Below are positions 7,905-21,114 of a stretch of 55,734 nt of DNA, in pieces. Location of the stretch: positions 1 through 55,734 of the forward strand of contig CAJQKW010000013.1 of assembly GCA_905478975.1 (NCBI GenBank). Reading direction: 5' to 3'. The first letter of the stretch is position 1; the number at the start of each line of letters is the position of its first letter. The translations under genes were made by a program, and so were the position numbers. The notes below the pieces were generated by a model. It was given only the letters and a program-made list of their open reading frames with translations, searched no databases and had not been told where the DNA came from. Source of the stretch: an uncultured Pseudomonadales bacterium (GTDB taxonomy: Bacteria > Pseudomonadota > Gammaproteobacteria > Pseudomonadales > Porticoccaceae).

Positions 7905-8769
7905 AGATGTCACGACCGTCGAACTGCCCACGAAAGCGCTTATATTCCCATTGATACTGTTCCGGGGCCAGAGCCACAATGCGGGCCACGTCGTCATTTA
8001 GCGCAGTGACTGCGGTCACCTGATCATCGCTGTAAAGATCCTCGTTGACCGGCAAAAAATGCAGCCTCCAACCGCCGGGTTCACGCAGGGCCGTAGCCAA
8101 TAGGGCTCGACTGTGGGAGCGCTTCAGTAGATTGGTCACCAGAGTCATGGTCGGTACCGGCACACCCATAAAGGGGACTTCGACACCGCCGTTAGCCCCC
8201 GGCTTTTGATCCGGCAAGATGGCGGTGGTCTCACCGCGCTTTAAGGCTTTGATCAGTCCGGCAACACCACGGACATCGGTGGGCACCAGCGTGGCACCGG
8301 ATTTTTCCCGGGAGGATTTTATCCAGCGACCCAGTGGCGCTATTTTGGGTGGCTCATAGAGAGAGGTCATCTTGGTTTGCGGGGAGAGCCACAGGCCAAT
8401 CACTTCCCAGTTGCCTTGATGGGGAATGATTAGCAGTGTGCCGGGATCAGCAGCCAGGGACTCTTGCAGTAGTTCCAAGCCCTCGACGGCGACGATCTTA
8501 TTTTCCAGCCAGGCTGTGGAGCTGCTCCAGACTCTGGGTGTTTCGAAAAACGCTTGGCCCAGCTGCAACATACGCTGCTGGCAGAGCGCCTCGATAGCGG
8601 CGTCTGCAAGCTCTGGGTAACAAAGTCGTAGATTGACCCGGGCGACCCGCACTGGGGTGAGTTTGAGGCTGTAAATCAGACGACCGACGCCACGGCCTAA
8701 GGCGCGACTGAGGCGCAACGGCAGGAAGGCAAAGCTTCGCAACAGTAAGACTAGAATAGCGTTTTTCAA
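7888..8769 (-). CDS. Lipid A late acyltransferase, LpxL/HtrB family
   Basis: 293 residues; membrane-anchored enzyme that adds a secondary acyl chain to lipid A from acyl-ACP. The N-terminal hydrophobic segment (NAILVLLLRSFAFLPLRL) is followed by the HX4E catalytic pair in PHQGNWE (H117, E122), a PDQKPGANGGVEVPFMGVPV block, and a QYQWEYKRFRGQ stretch near the C-terminus that is typical of the family. Which acyl position is modified, or whether it is LpxL, LpxM or LpxP-like, cannot be told. It is the first gene of a unit with ubiC and ubiA, an unusual partner pair whose link may be positional only. Confidence 0.88.
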   Translation of the reverse strand: MKNAILVLLLRSFAFLPLRLSRALGRGVGRLIYSLKLTPVRVARVNLRLCYPELADAAIEALCQQRMLQLGQAFFETPRVWSSSTAWLENKIVAVEGLELLQESLAADPGTLLIIPHQGNWEVIGLWLSPQTKMTSLYEPPKIAPLGRWIKSSREKSGATLVPTDVRGVAGLIKALKRGETTAILPDQKPGANGGVEVPFMGVPVPTMTLVTNLLKRSHSRALLATALREPGGWRLHFLPVNEDLYSDDQVTAVTALNDDVARIVALAPEQYQWEYKRFRGQFDGRDIYAKNP

Positions 8770-8878
8770 ATCTGTTATTTAACCTCGCGCCGAGTATCTA
8801 GCGGGTTTTGGCCCCTGCTAGAGCGTCTTATTCAAAGAGTACTTTTTCTAATAGTCTTTGTTATTGAAACCCTAATAG

Positions 8879-9775
8879 TCAGAGCGTAGCGATCAATTCA
8901 TCACGGAGATAGGCGCGCAGGTCTTCGCCAATTTCGCCGTGCAGTAGACCCAGTTCGATATTGGCCTTGAGCAGACCCATCTTGCTGCCACAGTCATAGC
9001 GGGTGCCGGCGTATTCATAGGCCAAGACCTGCTCTTCGGTAAGCAGTGTTTGAATCGCGTCGGTAAGCTGAAACTCTCCACCGGCGCCGGGCTTGAGGTT
9101 GGCCAGATGTTTAAAAATTTGCGGGGTGAAAATATAGCGACCGGTGACACCCATATCCGAGGGGGCATCTTCAAACGCGGGCTTTTCAACAATCTTGTCC
9201 AACAGGTGAACCCGGTCAGCCTGAGGCCGGCCACTGATAACGCCATAGTTGGAAATTTCTGGGCCCGGGACCTTTTGTACCGCAACCACTGAGCTTTTGT
9301 AAAACTCGTAGAGCTCAACCATCTGCTGCACGGCGCCTTTTTCGCCGTGAATCAGGTCGTCGGCCAAAATCACTGCAAAGGGCTCATCCCCAATCAGGTG
9401 GGCCGCGGTCAATACCGCGTGGCCCAGACCCAGCGCTTCGTTCTGGCGAATATAGGTACAGCTGACCCCTTTGGGGACGATATTTTGCGCGATATCCAGA
9501 AGCTTGGTTTTATTGCGCTTTTCGAGTTCGTGTTCCAACTCATAGGCTTTGTCAAAGTGATCGGCAATGCTGCGTTTATTGCGTCCAGTAATAAAGATCA
9601 TTTCAGTAATACCAGCGGCGACTGCTTCTTCAACCGCGTACTGAATTAAGGGTTTGTCGACAACAGGGAGCATCTCTTTCGGGTTGGCTTTGGTTGCGGG
9701 TAAGAACCTTGTACCCATACCGGCTACTGGAAATACTGCTTTGCGAACCTTTTCACCGTGTCGTACATGTGCCAT
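8879..9775 (-). CDS. galU: UTP-glucose-1-phosphate uridylyltransferase
   Basis: Makes UDP-glucose from UTP and glucose-1-phosphate for envelope polysaccharides and nucleotide sugars; cytoplasmic. 298 residues, typical length. Family marks: the nucleotide-binding VAGMGTRFLPATKANPKEML, the VDKPLIQYAVEEAV block, EALGLGHAV, a DDLI metal-site segment and the GVTGRYIF and GAGGEFQLTDAI blocks. The start ATG is at 9773-9775 (MAHVRHGEKVRKAVFP). A -10 candidate lies at 9849-9854. It stands alone, with a 109-base gap to the acyltransferase gene downstream on the same strand. Confidence 0.95.
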   Translation of the reverse strand: MAHVRHGEKVRKAVFPVAGMGTRFLPATKANPKEMLPVVDKPLIQYAVEEAVAAGITEMIFITGRNKRSIADHFDKAYELEHELEKRNKTKLLDIAQNIVPKGVSCTYIRQNEALGLGHAVLTAAHLIGDEPFAVILADDLIHGEKGAVQQMVELYEFYKSSVVAVQKVPGPEISNYGVISGRPQADRVHLLDKIVEKPAFEDAPSDMGVTGRYIFTPQIFKHLANLKPGAGGEFQLTDAIQTLLTEEQVLAYEYAGTRYDCGSKMGLLKANIELGLLHGEIGEDLRAYLRDELIATL

Positions 9776-9848
9776 GGAAACCCTTCCTCTGGATAATTAA
9801 TCTGTGCTTGTCACGCAGGTTATTCCTGCAGCTTGGTTAGTGGCGGGT

Positions 9849-9854
9849 ATTATA
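9849..9854 (-). promoter_or_regulatory. Candidate -10 element of galU
   Basis: TATAAT on the minus strand, 74 bases ahead of the galU start. No clear -35 was found 17 bases away, so the call rests on the perfect hexamer and its position. Confidence 0.4.
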
Positions 9855-9932
9855 TCCATAACCGATTGGGTTTCGGGGACTTTAATTAAGGCTTTAGCGC
9901 CCTTCCGGCCTTTCTTTATTGGGCTGCCGCCC

Positions 9933-9938
9933 TATAAT
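9933..9938 (+). promoter_or_regulatory. Candidate -10 element of glyQS
   Basis: TATAAT on the plus strand, 58 bases ahead of the glyQ start, with only a weak TTTCTT-like -35 near 9911. It is divergent from the galU -10 candidate in the same 221-base gap. Confidence 0.42.
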
Positions 9939-9996
9939 TGCCCATTCGCGATAAAAATACCCTTTTAACTGTTCCTTACATCCGCAGGTATCCACC

Positions 9997-10995
9997 TTGA
10001 ACAATGTCGGCACGCCCCCTGAAACCTTTCAGGCGCTAATTATCAGACTGCAACAATACTGGGCTGACCAGGGTTGTGTGGTACTTCAGCCCCTGGATAT
10101 GGAAGTGGGTGCGGGCACCTTTCATCCGGCCACATTTTTGCGCGCCATTGGTCCAGAAAACTGGAATAGCGCCTATGTACAGGGCTGTCGCCGTCCAACT
10201 GATGGCCGCTACGGTGAAAACCCCAATCGACTGCAACATTACTATCAGTTTCAGGTCGCCATGAAGCCGTCACCCAGTGACTTTCAGGAACTCTATTTGG
10301 GTTCGCTGCGCTCTCTGGGTATCGACACCGAAGTGCACGATGTGCGCTTTGTTGAAGATAACTGGGAATCGCCAACTCTGGGTGCTTGGGGCATTGGCTG
10401 GGAAGTGTGGCTTAACGGTATGGAAATTACCCAGTTCACCTATTTCCAACAGGCTGGCGGACTTGAGTGCTTCCCTGTCACCGGTGAGATCGCCTATGGT
10501 TTGGAACGCATTGCCATGTATCTCCAGGGTGTCGACAGTATCTATGATTTGGTCTGGGCCCATGGCCCGCAAGGCGACGTGACCTACGGTGATGTCTTCC
10601 ACCAGAATGAAGTGGAGATGTCGACCTATAACTTTGAGCACGCTGATGTCGACGCGCTGTTTGCCCAGTTTGATCAATGTGAAAAAGACAGCATGTCACT
10701 GGCTGCCAGCGGCTTGCCACTGCCCGCCTATGAAATGGTGATGAAAGCCTCCCACGCCTTTAACCTGCTAGATGCCCGTCATGCCATTTCGGTGACTGAG
10801 CGTCAGCGCTATATTTTGCGCGTGCGCACTCTGGCCCGCACGGTTGCTCAAGGCTACTTTGATTCACGCCTGGCCCTGGGATTCCCTTTGGCTGACAAGG
10901 ATCTCGCCGAAGAGGTGATGGCTCGAGTGGCCAAGGAAAAAGCCCAGCAGCAGGCTAAGCAAGAACGAGCAGATAAAGCGGGAGCAGCCAAGTGA
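9997..10995 (+). CDS. glyQ: Glycyl-tRNA synthetase alpha subunit
   Basis: Catalytic subunit of the bacterial (alpha-beta)2 glycyl-tRNA synthetase. 332 residues against 303 in E. coli, because of a lysine- and glutamine-rich C-terminal tail ([18 protein letters not shown]). Family marks: [89 protein letters not shown] and [11 protein letters not shown]. Start is TTG 9997; no in-frame ATG is available, and AGGT lies about eight bases ahead. It overlaps glyS by four bases (GTGA), suggesting coupled translation of the two subunits. Confidence 0.95.
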   Translation: MNNVGTPPETFQALIIRLQQYWADQGCVVLQPLDMEVGAGTFHPATFLRAIGPENWNSAYVQGCRRPTDGRYGENPNRLQHYYQFQVAMKPSPSDFQELYLGSLRSLGIDTEVHDVRFVEDNWESPTLGAWGIGWEVWLNGMEITQFTYFQQAGGLECFPVTGEIAYGLERIAMYLQGVDSIYDLVWAHGPQGDVTYGDVFHQNEVEMSTYNFEHADVDALFAQFDQCEKDSMSLAASGLPLPAYEMVMKASHAFNLLDARHAISVTERQRYILRVRTLARTVAQGYFDSRLALGFPLADKDLAEEVMARVAKEKAQQQAKQERADKAGAAK

Positions 10996-13073
10996 GCAAA
11001 GATTTTCTAGTGGAAATTGGCACCGAAGAGCTGCCACCGAAAGTATTGCGTCAGCTGTCTGAGACCTTTGCCGATGGCATTACCAAGCGCTTGGCAGACC
11101 TACAGCTCAGTTTTACCGAGATGACCGCCTATGCCGCGCCGCGCCGCCTAGCCGTAGTGATCACAGATCTCGCTGAGCAGACCCCGGACCAGGATATAGT
11201 CAGTTGGGGTCCCCCCGCCAAGGTCGCCTTTGGCGCCGATGGCCAGCCAACCAAAGCAGCGGAAGCCTTTGCCAGAAAGAATGGCCTTGAAGTGGCCGCT
11301 CTGGCTGGATTGGTGGAAAACGATGGCCAGCAGGACAAGCTCTGTGTGCGCCAGACCCTAGCCGGCAGCAACACCGAGGCGCTGCTGGGTGAGATCATCA
11401 ATCAGTCTTTAGCTGCATTACCCATTCCCAAGCCCATGCGCTGGGGCCGCAGTCGTCAGGAGTTTGTGCGGCCGGTGCAGTGGGCGGTTGTGTTGTTTGG
11501 CGATCAAACTGTGGAAACCACTATTCTCGGTTTAACCAGTGGTAATCTCAGTCGCGGCCATCGCTTTCACAGCACCGGCAATATTGAAATCACATCGCCT
11601 CTGGCCTATCGCGACACGCTCTACAACGCCTTTGTGATGGTCGATTTCGCTGAGCGCCGGGAGTTGATTCGCGGTGGTGTTATTGCAGCTGCGAAGAGCG
11701 CCAACGGCAATGCTGTGATCGATGAGAACCTTCTGGAAGAAGTCACCTCATTGAATGAATGGCCAGTGCCCCTGATAGGTCGCTTCGAGGAGCACTTTTT
11801 AAAAGTGCCCGCTGAAGCTCTGGTCTCATCCATGGCCCAGCATCAGAAGTACTTTCATGTGGTGGACGGTAACAATCAGCTGTTGCCGCTGTTTATTACT
11901 GTGGCCAATATCGCCAGCCGTGATCCCAAGCAGGTTATCGACGGTAACGAACGAGTGATTCGCCCACGTCTCGCTGACGCAGCGTTTTTCTACAATACCG
12001 ATTTAAAGACCAGTCTTGAGGCACGGCGCGAGTCCCTGCGCAAGATTGTCTTCCAATCCAAGCTCGGCAGTGTCTATGACAAGACCGCCAGGGTCAGTGC
12101 GCTGGCTAAAGTGTTGGCGCCATCTGTCGGCGCCGATGTGGCTGCTGCCGGTCGCGCTGGTGAGCTGTGCAAGTCCGATCTGGTCAGCGAGATGGTTGGC
12201 GAGTTTGCCGATCTTCAGGGTGTAATGGGCCGCTACTACGCCCTTAACGACGGTGAAGACGCCGCCGTAGCCGAGGCCTTGCTGGAACAGTATCTACCGC
12301 GTTTTGCTGGCGATAAGATTCCCGCCACGGCCACTGGCACAGCCCTAGCTCTGGCGGATCGACTGGATACCTTGGTGGGGATCTTCAGCATTGGCCAGCA
12401 GCCTTCAGGGTCGCGGGATCCATTTGCCCTGAGACGCGCCAGCTTGGGTATTTTGCGCATCATTATTGAGCGCAATATCGACATGGATCTGAAAGTGGCC
12501 ATTGAAGCGGCGGCACAACAGCTAGCCCTGACTGACACCTCTGATGAGCTATGCGTGCAAGTACTCACTTATGTCACAGAGCGCTTAAAATCTTGGTATC
12601 GCGACGATGGTATTACGCCTGAGGTGTTTGCCTCAGTGGCCGCATTGGGGCTTTCTAACCCCCTGGATATAGATTCCAGAGTTAAAGCGGTGGATCAATT
12701 TTCCCGAGCACCAGAAGCGGTGGCTCTGGCCTCGGCCAATAAGCGCGTATTAAATATTTTGGCCAAGCAGGATGACAGCAGCCTTGCCGCGAAGGTCGAT
12801 CCTTCGCTGTTTGAAGATTCTGCCGAGACGCAGTTGGCGGCAGATATTCAGCGCCTAAGTCAGCTTATTGCGCCACTGGTCAATGAACGGGATTATATCG
12901 GCGTACTCGCCGCTCTGGCGACTCTGCGGGAGCCAGTGGATGTGTTTTTCGAGGGCGTTATGGTGATGGCAGATGATCTACAGATTCGCGCTAATCGCCT
13001 GGCGTTGCTCCACAGCCTGCGACAGTTATTTTTAAATGTGGCGGACATTTCCCACTTGGTCGTGAGTAAATAG
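10992..13073 (+). CDS. glyS: Glycyl-tRNA synthetase beta subunit
   Basis: Non-catalytic, tRNA-binding subunit of the tetrameric glycyl-tRNA synthetase. 693 residues (E. coli 689). The start GTG 10992-10994 overlaps the glyQ stop. N-terminal [16 protein letters not shown] and the [25 protein letters not shown] block are diagnostic; [20 protein letters not shown] marks the middle HD-like region and a C-terminal anticodon-binding-like helical domain follows ([25 protein letters not shown]). Downstream is a 101-base gap to plsC, which may still be co-transcribed. Confidence 0.96.
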   Translation: MSKDFLVEIGTEELPPKVLRQLSETFADGITKRLADLQLSFTEMTAYAAPRRLAVVITDLAEQTPDQDIVSWGPPAKVAFGADGQPTKAAEAFARKNGLEVAALAGLVENDGQQDKLCVRQTLAGSNTEALLGEIINQSLAALPIPKPMRWGRSRQEFVRPVQWAVVLFGDQTVETTILGLTSGNLSRGHRFHSTGNIEITSPLAYRDTLYNAFVMVDFAERRELIRGGVIAAAKSANGNAVIDENLLEEVTSLNEWPVPLIGRFEEHFLKVPAEALVSSMAQHQKYFHVVDGNNQLLPLFITVANIASRDPKQVIDGNERVIRPRLADAAFFYNTDLKTSLEARRESLRKIVFQSKLGSVYDKTARVSALAKVLAPSVGADVAAAGRAGELCKSDLVSEMVGEFADLQGVMGRYYALNDGEDAAVAEALLEQYLPRFAGDKIPATATGTALALADRLDTLVGIFSIGQQPSGSRDPFALRRASLGILRIIIERNIDMDLKVAIEAAAQQLALTDTSDELCVQVLTYVTERLKSWYRDDGITPEVFASVAALGLSNPLDIDSRVKAVDQFSRAPEAVALASANKRVLNILAKQDDSSLAAKVDPSLFEDSAETQLAADIQRLSQLIAPLVNERDYIGVLAALATLREPVDVFFEGVMVMADDLQIRANRLALLHSLRQLFLNVADISHLVVSK

Positions 13074-13174
13074 TAATCATATGGAAAGCCTCTAGCTAGA
13101 GACGAAAGATGCTATTCAAAAGCACCTAGCGGGACCTATTAATCACGCCTATTTTAACGGGGAGTATCAATGGA

Positions 13175-13879
13175 ATGATAAGAATTTGGCAGAGCATCAG
13201 AGCTCTTGGGTTTTATACTGGGTTGATTTTATTGGTGCTGCTAATGCTCTTAGTGCTATGCATCGTCGGCTTCCTGCCCTTCCGCTATCGCCAGCGCTGC
13301 GTCACCTCAGGCAATAAACTACTTATGCTGTGGCTGCAATTCACCTGCGGCGTGCGCATCAAGGTCCGTGGTCTGGAGAATATTCCCAGTAGCGCCTGTG
13401 TGGTGCTGAGCAACCATCAGAGTACCTGGGAGACCTTCTTTCTACAGCAACTATTTGTCCCCGCGAGCATGATTCTCAAGCGCGAATTGCTCTGGATCCC
13501 CCTATTTGGTTGGGGGTTGTATTCGATGCGCGCCATTGCCATCAAACGATCAAATCCCGCTGGCGCTATTCGCCAAGTGTTAAAGCAGGGTAAGCAACGT
13601 CTAAGCCAAGGCATCAATGTGGTGATTTTCCCGGAGGGGACGCGCATTCGCACCGCCGAAGTGGGTTCTTTTATGACCAGCGGTGCGGCACTGGCGAAAG
13701 CAGCTGGGGTGCAGATACTGCCTGTGCGCCACGACGCTGGGCATTGCTGGCCTGCCAAGAGCTGGCTAAAGACCCCGGGTACGATTAATTTGGTGATTGG
13801 GCCGCCGATTGATACAGCTGAGGGGAAGCCTCGGGAACTGACCGAGCGGGCTCATCAGTGGATTGCAAACGCCCTGTAG
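13175..13879 (+). CDS. plsC: 1-acyl-sn-glycerol-3-phosphate acyltransferase
   Basis: Adds the second acyl chain in phosphatidic acid synthesis; inner-membrane bound. 234 residues, the usual size. An N-terminal hydrophobic segment (about residues 10-32) anchors it. The first motif reads NHQSTWE, i.e. HX4E where the textbook motif is HX4D; the second and third motifs are seen as the MRAIAIKRSNP region and FPEGTR. GGGGAG (13158-13163) precedes ATG 13175 by eleven bases; ATG 13170 runs straight into a stop. It lies downstream of glyQS and ends before a bidirectional terminator shared with gyrB. Homologues with E in motif one occur, so activity is likely. Confidence 0.92.
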   Translation: MIRIWQSIRALGFYTGLILLVLLMLLVLCIVGFLPFRYRQRCVTSGNKLLMLWLQFTCGVRIKVRGLENIPSSACVVLSNHQSTWETFFLQQLFVPASMILKRELLWIPLFGWGLYSMRAIAIKRSNPAGAIRQVLKQGKQRLSQGINVVIFPEGTRIRTAEVGSFMTSGAALAKAAGVQILPVRHDAGHCWPAKSWLKTPGTINLVIGPPIDTAEGKPRELTERAHQWIANAL

Positions 13880-13913
13880 GCAACGGGGTGCGCGGGCTTA
13901 AACTTCATATCAT

Positions 13914-13976
13914 CATAAGCTAACGGCTTTTGTCACAACGAGCTGAAGCTCTTGTCATAATAAGCTGATGGCTCTC
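13914..13976 (+). repeat. Degenerate tandem repeat of about 21 bases after plsC
   Basis: Three units (13914-13933, 13934-13955, 13956-13976) share a CA-(A)TAAGCT/GAGCT start and GGCT/AGCT-CTTTTGT/CTCTTGT end. Spacing is 20-22 bases. Noncoding, in the gap between the convergent plsC and gyrB genes. Confidence 0.55.
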
Positions 13977-14015
13977 CATCCCGAGACTCCGCTTCAATCA
14001 CAGCAGTGAACAAAC

Positions 14016-14047
14016 AAAAACGCCGCCTCAATTGGGGCGGCGTTTTT
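14016..14047. terminator. Bidirectional rho-independent terminator between plsC and gyrB
   Basis: CGCCGCC (14021-14027) pairs with GGCGGCG (14036-14042) around an eight-base loop, flanked by A5 on the left and T5 on the right, so it works on both strands. It ends both the glyQS-plsC and the dnaA-gyrB directions. Confidence 0.88.
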
Positions 14048-14073
14048 GTATTTCTGTAACGATTCAAGACAGA

Positions 14074-17597
<3,524 letters not shown>

Positions 17598-17642
17598 TAG
17601 TTAGCAGCGCCGGCCACCATAGAGAAGTAAACCAAGACCTCT

Positions 17643-18743
17643 CTACAGTCGCATAGGCATAACAACGTAAACGGCGGCGCCGTCAGCAGCGTCTTCTACC
17701 AAGGCACTGCTACTGGAATCAGATAAGGTTAAGCGTACAGCATCCCCTTTCAGCACATTGAGCACATCCAGCAGATAGCTGACATTGAAGCCAATCTCCA
17801 ACTCATCGCCAGCATAGTCCACACCAACTTCTTCTTCGGCCTCTTCCTGCTCGGGATTGTTGGCGACCATCTTAATGGCGCCATTGGAGAGCATGATACG
17901 CACGCCGCGGTACTTCTCATTGGAGAGAATGGCTGTGCGACCAAAAGCTTGCTTAAGTTCCGCACGATTACCCTCGACCAGTTTGTCACCGCCCTTGGGT
18001 AATACGCGGTCGTAGTCTGGGTAGGCGCCATCGACTAACTTGGAGGTAAAGCAGTAATCACTGCCATTAACACGAATATGGTTTGATCCCATGGCCACAC
18101 GTACCGAACCTTCGTCGGCAACCAGCCGAGATAGCTCAATAACGCCCTTGCGCGGCAGAATAGCCTTGGTTAACTCAGACACCTCAATACTGCACTCCGC
18201 GTCACAGAGCGCCATGCGATGGCCGTCTGTGGCTACTGCTCGGAGTTTGTTGGCACTTACTTCCCAGAGCATACCGTTAAGATAATAACGTACATCTTGC
18301 TGCGCCATGGCAAAGGACGTGGCATCGATAAGGTTTTTCAAAATAGCCGCATCAATATCGAATTCGATATTGTTTTCGCCGTTATCCACAGCGGGAAATT
18401 CATTAGCTGGGAGCGTCGCCAGGGTAAAGCGACTGCGGCCACTAACTACCTGGGCCTTGCCATCGCTGCTGGAGAACTTAACATTGGCGCCCTCTGGCAG
18501 AGAACGACAGATATCCAACAGCTTGCGTGCCGAAACAGTGACTTCTCCCGCCTCGTCCGCACTCACCACGTCTGCATGGCCAATGATTTCCACTTCCAGA
18601 TCGGTGCCGGTTACCGCTAAGCGCGAACCATCCAACGTCAGCAGTACATTAGACAGGATTGGCAGGGTTTGGCGTCTCTCTACCACACCAACAACCAACT
18701 GTAAGGGTTTGAGTAACGCTTCGCGAGAAAGGCTAAATTTCAT
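17643..18743 (-). CDS. dnaN: DNA polymerase III sliding clamp (beta subunit)
   Basis: Ring-shaped clamp that tethers DNA polymerase III and other factors to DNA. 366 residues, the same as E. coli. Marks: MKFSLSREALLKPLQLVVGVVERRQTLPILSNVLL at the N-terminus, three repeated clamp folds, and C-terminal VYVVMPMRL. The start ATG is at 18741-18743. It sits 84 bases after dnaA and 45 bases before recF, in the usual order, likely co-transcribed. Confidence 0.98.
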   Translation of the reverse strand: MKFSLSREALLKPLQLVVGVVERRQTLPILSNVLLTLDGSRLAVTGTDLEVEIIGHADVVSADEAGEVTVSARKLLDICRSLPEGANVKFSSSDGKAQVVSGRSRFTLATLPANEFPAVDNGENNIEFDIDAAILKNLIDATSFAMAQQDVRYYLNGMLWEVSANKLRAVATDGHRMALCDAECSIEVSELTKAILPRKGVIELSRLVADEGSVRVAMGSNHIRVNGSDYCFTSKLVDGAYPDYDRVLPKGGDKLVEGNRAELKQAFGRTAILSNEKYRGVRIMLSNGAIKMVANNPEQEEAEEEVGVDYAGDELEIGFNVSYLLDVLNVLKGDAVRLTLSDSSSSALVEDAADGAAVYVVMPMRL

Positions 18744-18827
18744 GGTAAGAATTAATCTCCAGCACTGTTTCAGTTATCTGTTAGAACTCTATTGAGTGTC
18801 TATTAAAGGGTCGGCTAAAAAGCCCTA

Positions 18828-20366
18828 CTAATTCGATAGCGTACGATAGAGATTCTTTAAATCCCGCTCTACATCTCTATCCGTACCCTCTAGCTCTTTT
18901 ACCTTGCGACAGGCATGCAACACGGTTGTATGGTCTCGACCACCAAAGGACTCGCCAATTTCCGGCAAGCTGTAATTAGTCAGGTCTTTGGCCAGCGCCA
19001 TTGCCACCTGCCGCGGTCGTGCCACGGAGCGACTGCGTCGCTTGGACAGCAAATCGGACATTTTAAGCTTGTAGTAGTCCGCCACCACTCTCTGAATATT
19101 GTCTATGGTAACCAGCTTATCCTGTAGCGCCAACAAGTCTTTTAAGGATTCTCGAATTAAATCTATATCGATAACCCGGCCGCTAAATTGGGCATGAGCC
19201 ATGACCCGCTTCAGCGCCCCTTCGAGCTCGCGAACATTGGAGCGAATGCGCTGTGCAATAAAGAACGCCGCGTCTCGGGACAGGTCCATGCCCGCCTGCT
19301 CTGCCTTGTTAATCAAGATCGCCACCCTAGTCTCAAGCTCCGGAGGCTCAACAGCAACGGTGAGTCCCCAGCCGAAGCGGGACTTGAGACGCTCTTCAAC
19401 GCCATTGATCTCTTTAGGGTAACGATCACAGGTCAGAATCATCTGCTGACCGCGCTCAAGAAGCGCGTTATAGGTGTGGAAAAACTCTTCCTGGCTGCGC
19501 TCTTTGCCGGCAAAGAACTGAATATCATCAATCAGCAGTGCGTCCACGGAGCGGTAAAACTGCTTAAACTCATCGATCGCCTTTAACTGCAACGCCTTAA
19601 CCATATCCGCCACAAACCGCTCGGAATGCAGATAGACAATCTTTGCATCCGGCTTGCGCACCCGCAGAGCGTTGCCCACCGCATGCATTAAGTGGGTTTT
19701 ACCGAGGCCAACCCCACCGTAGATAAACAGCGGGTTATAGGATCCCCCGGGATTTTCCGCCACCTGCTGGGCCGCGGCCAGGGCCAACTGATTGGACTTG
19801 CCCTCAACAAAGCTATCGAAGGTAAAGGCGCTATTGAGATTACTTTTGAGGCTGTGCTCGGCGGCGGAGGTAATAATCGCCGGTGCGGTAATACGCTGAA
19901 TAAGTGGCCTGTCCTGGGGGGCAAACCCAGACGGCGAGGCACTTTCGTCGATCTGCTGAGGAGCAGTCACCGCGGGCCGGGAAAAGTCTGGCCCATCGCT
20001 AATACGGTTGTCACCAGTAGCACCAGCATTCGACAGGACCCGGTTATTCACCCGGTCCGCCTCAGCCTTGAACACCGGCACTTTCTCAGCCTGCGCCACA
20101 ACCGCCACAGTACACTGCCCAGCATCAAACTGGGCAAACAACTCGGCAATACGGGTCAGAAACTTATTTTTCACCCAGTCTTCGATAAACCGATTGGGTG
20201 CAATCAACTGCACTCTCTGGGGCAATTCTGGCGCATCAACGTCACCGATAAACAGCTGCGCCCGCAGGGGTCGTATCCAGGTGTTGAACTGCTGGGCTGG
20301 CAACTCACTGCTCAACTGCTTGGTACAACTCGCCCAAACCACCTCAAGTGCGCTTTCATCGATCAA
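18828..20366 (-). CDS. dnaA: Chromosomal replication initiator DnaA
   Basis: Binds DnaA boxes, opens the origin and loads DnaB. About 512 residues with the chosen start; E. coli has 467. Order: domain I ([24 protein letters not shown]), a long low-complexity linker, the AAA+ domain with Walker [10 protein letters not shown] and DDIQFFAGK, and the DNA-binding domain ending in [15 protein letters not shown]. The frame is open to TTG 20454-20456, but the first 30 residues of that version are not family-like. TTG 20364-20366 has AGGTGG (20374-20379) seven bases ahead and gives a start close to domain I, so I choose it. No ATG is available. First gene of dnaA-dnaN-recF-gyrB. Confidence 0.95.
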   Translation of the reverse strand: MIDESALEVVWASCTKQLSSELPAQQFNTWIRPLRAQLFIGDVDAPELPQRVQLIAPNRFIEDWVKNKFLTRIAELFAQFDAGQCTVAVVAQAEKVPVFKAEADRVNNRVLSNAGATGDNRISDGPDFSRPAVTAPQQIDESASPSGFAPQDRPLIQRITAPAIITSAAEHSLKSNLNSAFTFDSFVEGKSNQLALAAAQQVAENPGGSYNPLFIYGGVGLGKTHLMHAVGNALRVRKPDAKIVYLHSERFVADMVKALQLKAIDEFKQFYRSVDALLIDDIQFFAGKERSQEEFFHTYNALLERGQQMILTCDRYPKEINGVEERLKSRFGWGLTVAVEPPELETRVAILINKAEQAGMDLSRDAAFFIAQRIRSNVRELEGALKRVMAHAQFSGRVIDIDLIRESLKDLLALQDKLVTIDNIQRVVADYYKLKMSDLLSKRRSRSVARPRQVAMALAKDLTNYSLPEIGESFGGRDHTTVLHACRKVKELEGTDRDVERDLKNLYRTLSN

Positions 20367-20482
20367 CTGTTCGCCACCTGTTAGATTCAAGGCGCCATGC
20401 CCTGCAATTGGATTTAAGCCCACTAATTTTGCTTCTTGATTCAATGACAACCCCAAAAATCAACCCAGTGTAATATCGGCAG

Positions 20483-20499
20483 GGCTCTTCATAAGAGCC
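20483..20499 (-). promoter_or_regulatory. Hairpin in the dnaA leader region
   Basis: A perfect 7-base stem GGCTCTT/AAGAGCC around a three-base loop, about 115 bases ahead of the chosen dnaA start. It has no T-run, so it is not a terminator. It could be in the dnaA 5' leader or be an operator. Confidence 0.4.
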
Positions 20500-20579
20500 A
20501 AGGCCGCACTGCCTATTTGATAAACCCCATGGCAAATCGCCACGAAAGCGCCACGATGAAACCGGACATTCGTACTCAA

Positions 20580-21010
20580 ACTTTTTTAATAAGCTTTTTT
20601 TTAATAAGCCCTTTATTTAATAAGCCCAAAATTTAATAGCCTATTTTTTTTAATATTCTGTTTTTAGCTGCACTTTTAATACTTGCTGATGCCTTTTATC
20701 TACGTCTATCTGCTTTTGGCTACTTATGCCTACTTATGCCTACCTAGCCATTCACTGAGATAGCCCTGCTCTCTACTGCAAGTAAAACGTCCAATAAACG
20801 CCCAAAAACTGCCAGCGCCACAGCCTTTTTAACAGCATTGGAGTCTATACGCCTAAAATTAATTTATCCACACCAGAAAAATGTGGACAGTTTTCGTACA
20901 ATTTATAAACCCTATTTTTTTCAATATGTTAGCGAATATCAAACTTATTTTTACTCACATGGGGATAAATACATACTGGTCAATAATTAACCAACATCTG
21001 TTGATAACCT
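20580..21010. other. Candidate origin region X: DnaA boxes and AT-rich repeats upstream of dnaA
   Basis: Gene-free. Contains one perfect DnaA box TTATCCACA (20864-20872, plus strand). Variants are CTGTCCACA (minus, 20882-20890), TTATCCCCA (minus, 20960-20968) and TTATCAACA (minus, 20999-21007). AT-rich repeats lie at 20585-20640. It could be oriC, half of a split oriC, or a DnaA autoregulatory region. Confidence 0.6.
20585..20640. repeat. Four AT-rich direct repeats of TTTAATAAGC, period 15-16
   Basis: Copies at 20585-20594, 20600-20609 and 20616-20625 are identical over ten bases; the copy at 20632-20640 lacks one A. The spacing of 15-16 bases and the T-rich linkers resemble the AT-rich repeat arrays of bacterial DNA-unwinding elements. 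They lie between dnaA and the DnaA-box cluster. Confidence 0.7.
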
Positions 21011-21036
21011 GTTAGTAACCAGTTTAAAACCGGTGT

Positions 21037-21057
21037 TTAAAACCCTTGCTAAGGGTT
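21037..21057 (-). terminator. Possible rho-independent terminator of mnmE
   Basis: On the minus strand AACCCTT-AGC-AAGGGTT (21041-21057) forms a seven-base stem followed by TTTTAAA (T run at 21037-21040). It lies about 58 bases past the mnmE stop. The T-run is short. Confidence 0.5.
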
Positions 21058-21114
21058 GATTAGCCCTTTGTTGATACGCACCAACCTGGAAGGTGACTCG
21101 ACCACAGAACGGGG

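Noticed and set aside
8770-8878. Terminator or small RNA between galU and the acyltransferase gene
   Set aside because: No stem with a T-run could be found by eye.
19692-20384. Long open frame opposite dnaA (230 codons)
   Set aside because: It is on the reverse of the strongly conserved dnaA gene and shows no family likeness.
20369-20456. N-terminal extension of dnaA to TTG 20456
   Set aside because: The extra 30 residues are not like DnaA and TTG 20366 has a better ribosome site; proteomics would settle it.
21066-21076. TGTTGATAC as another DnaA box
   Set aside because: Two mismatches in the core; too weak to list.
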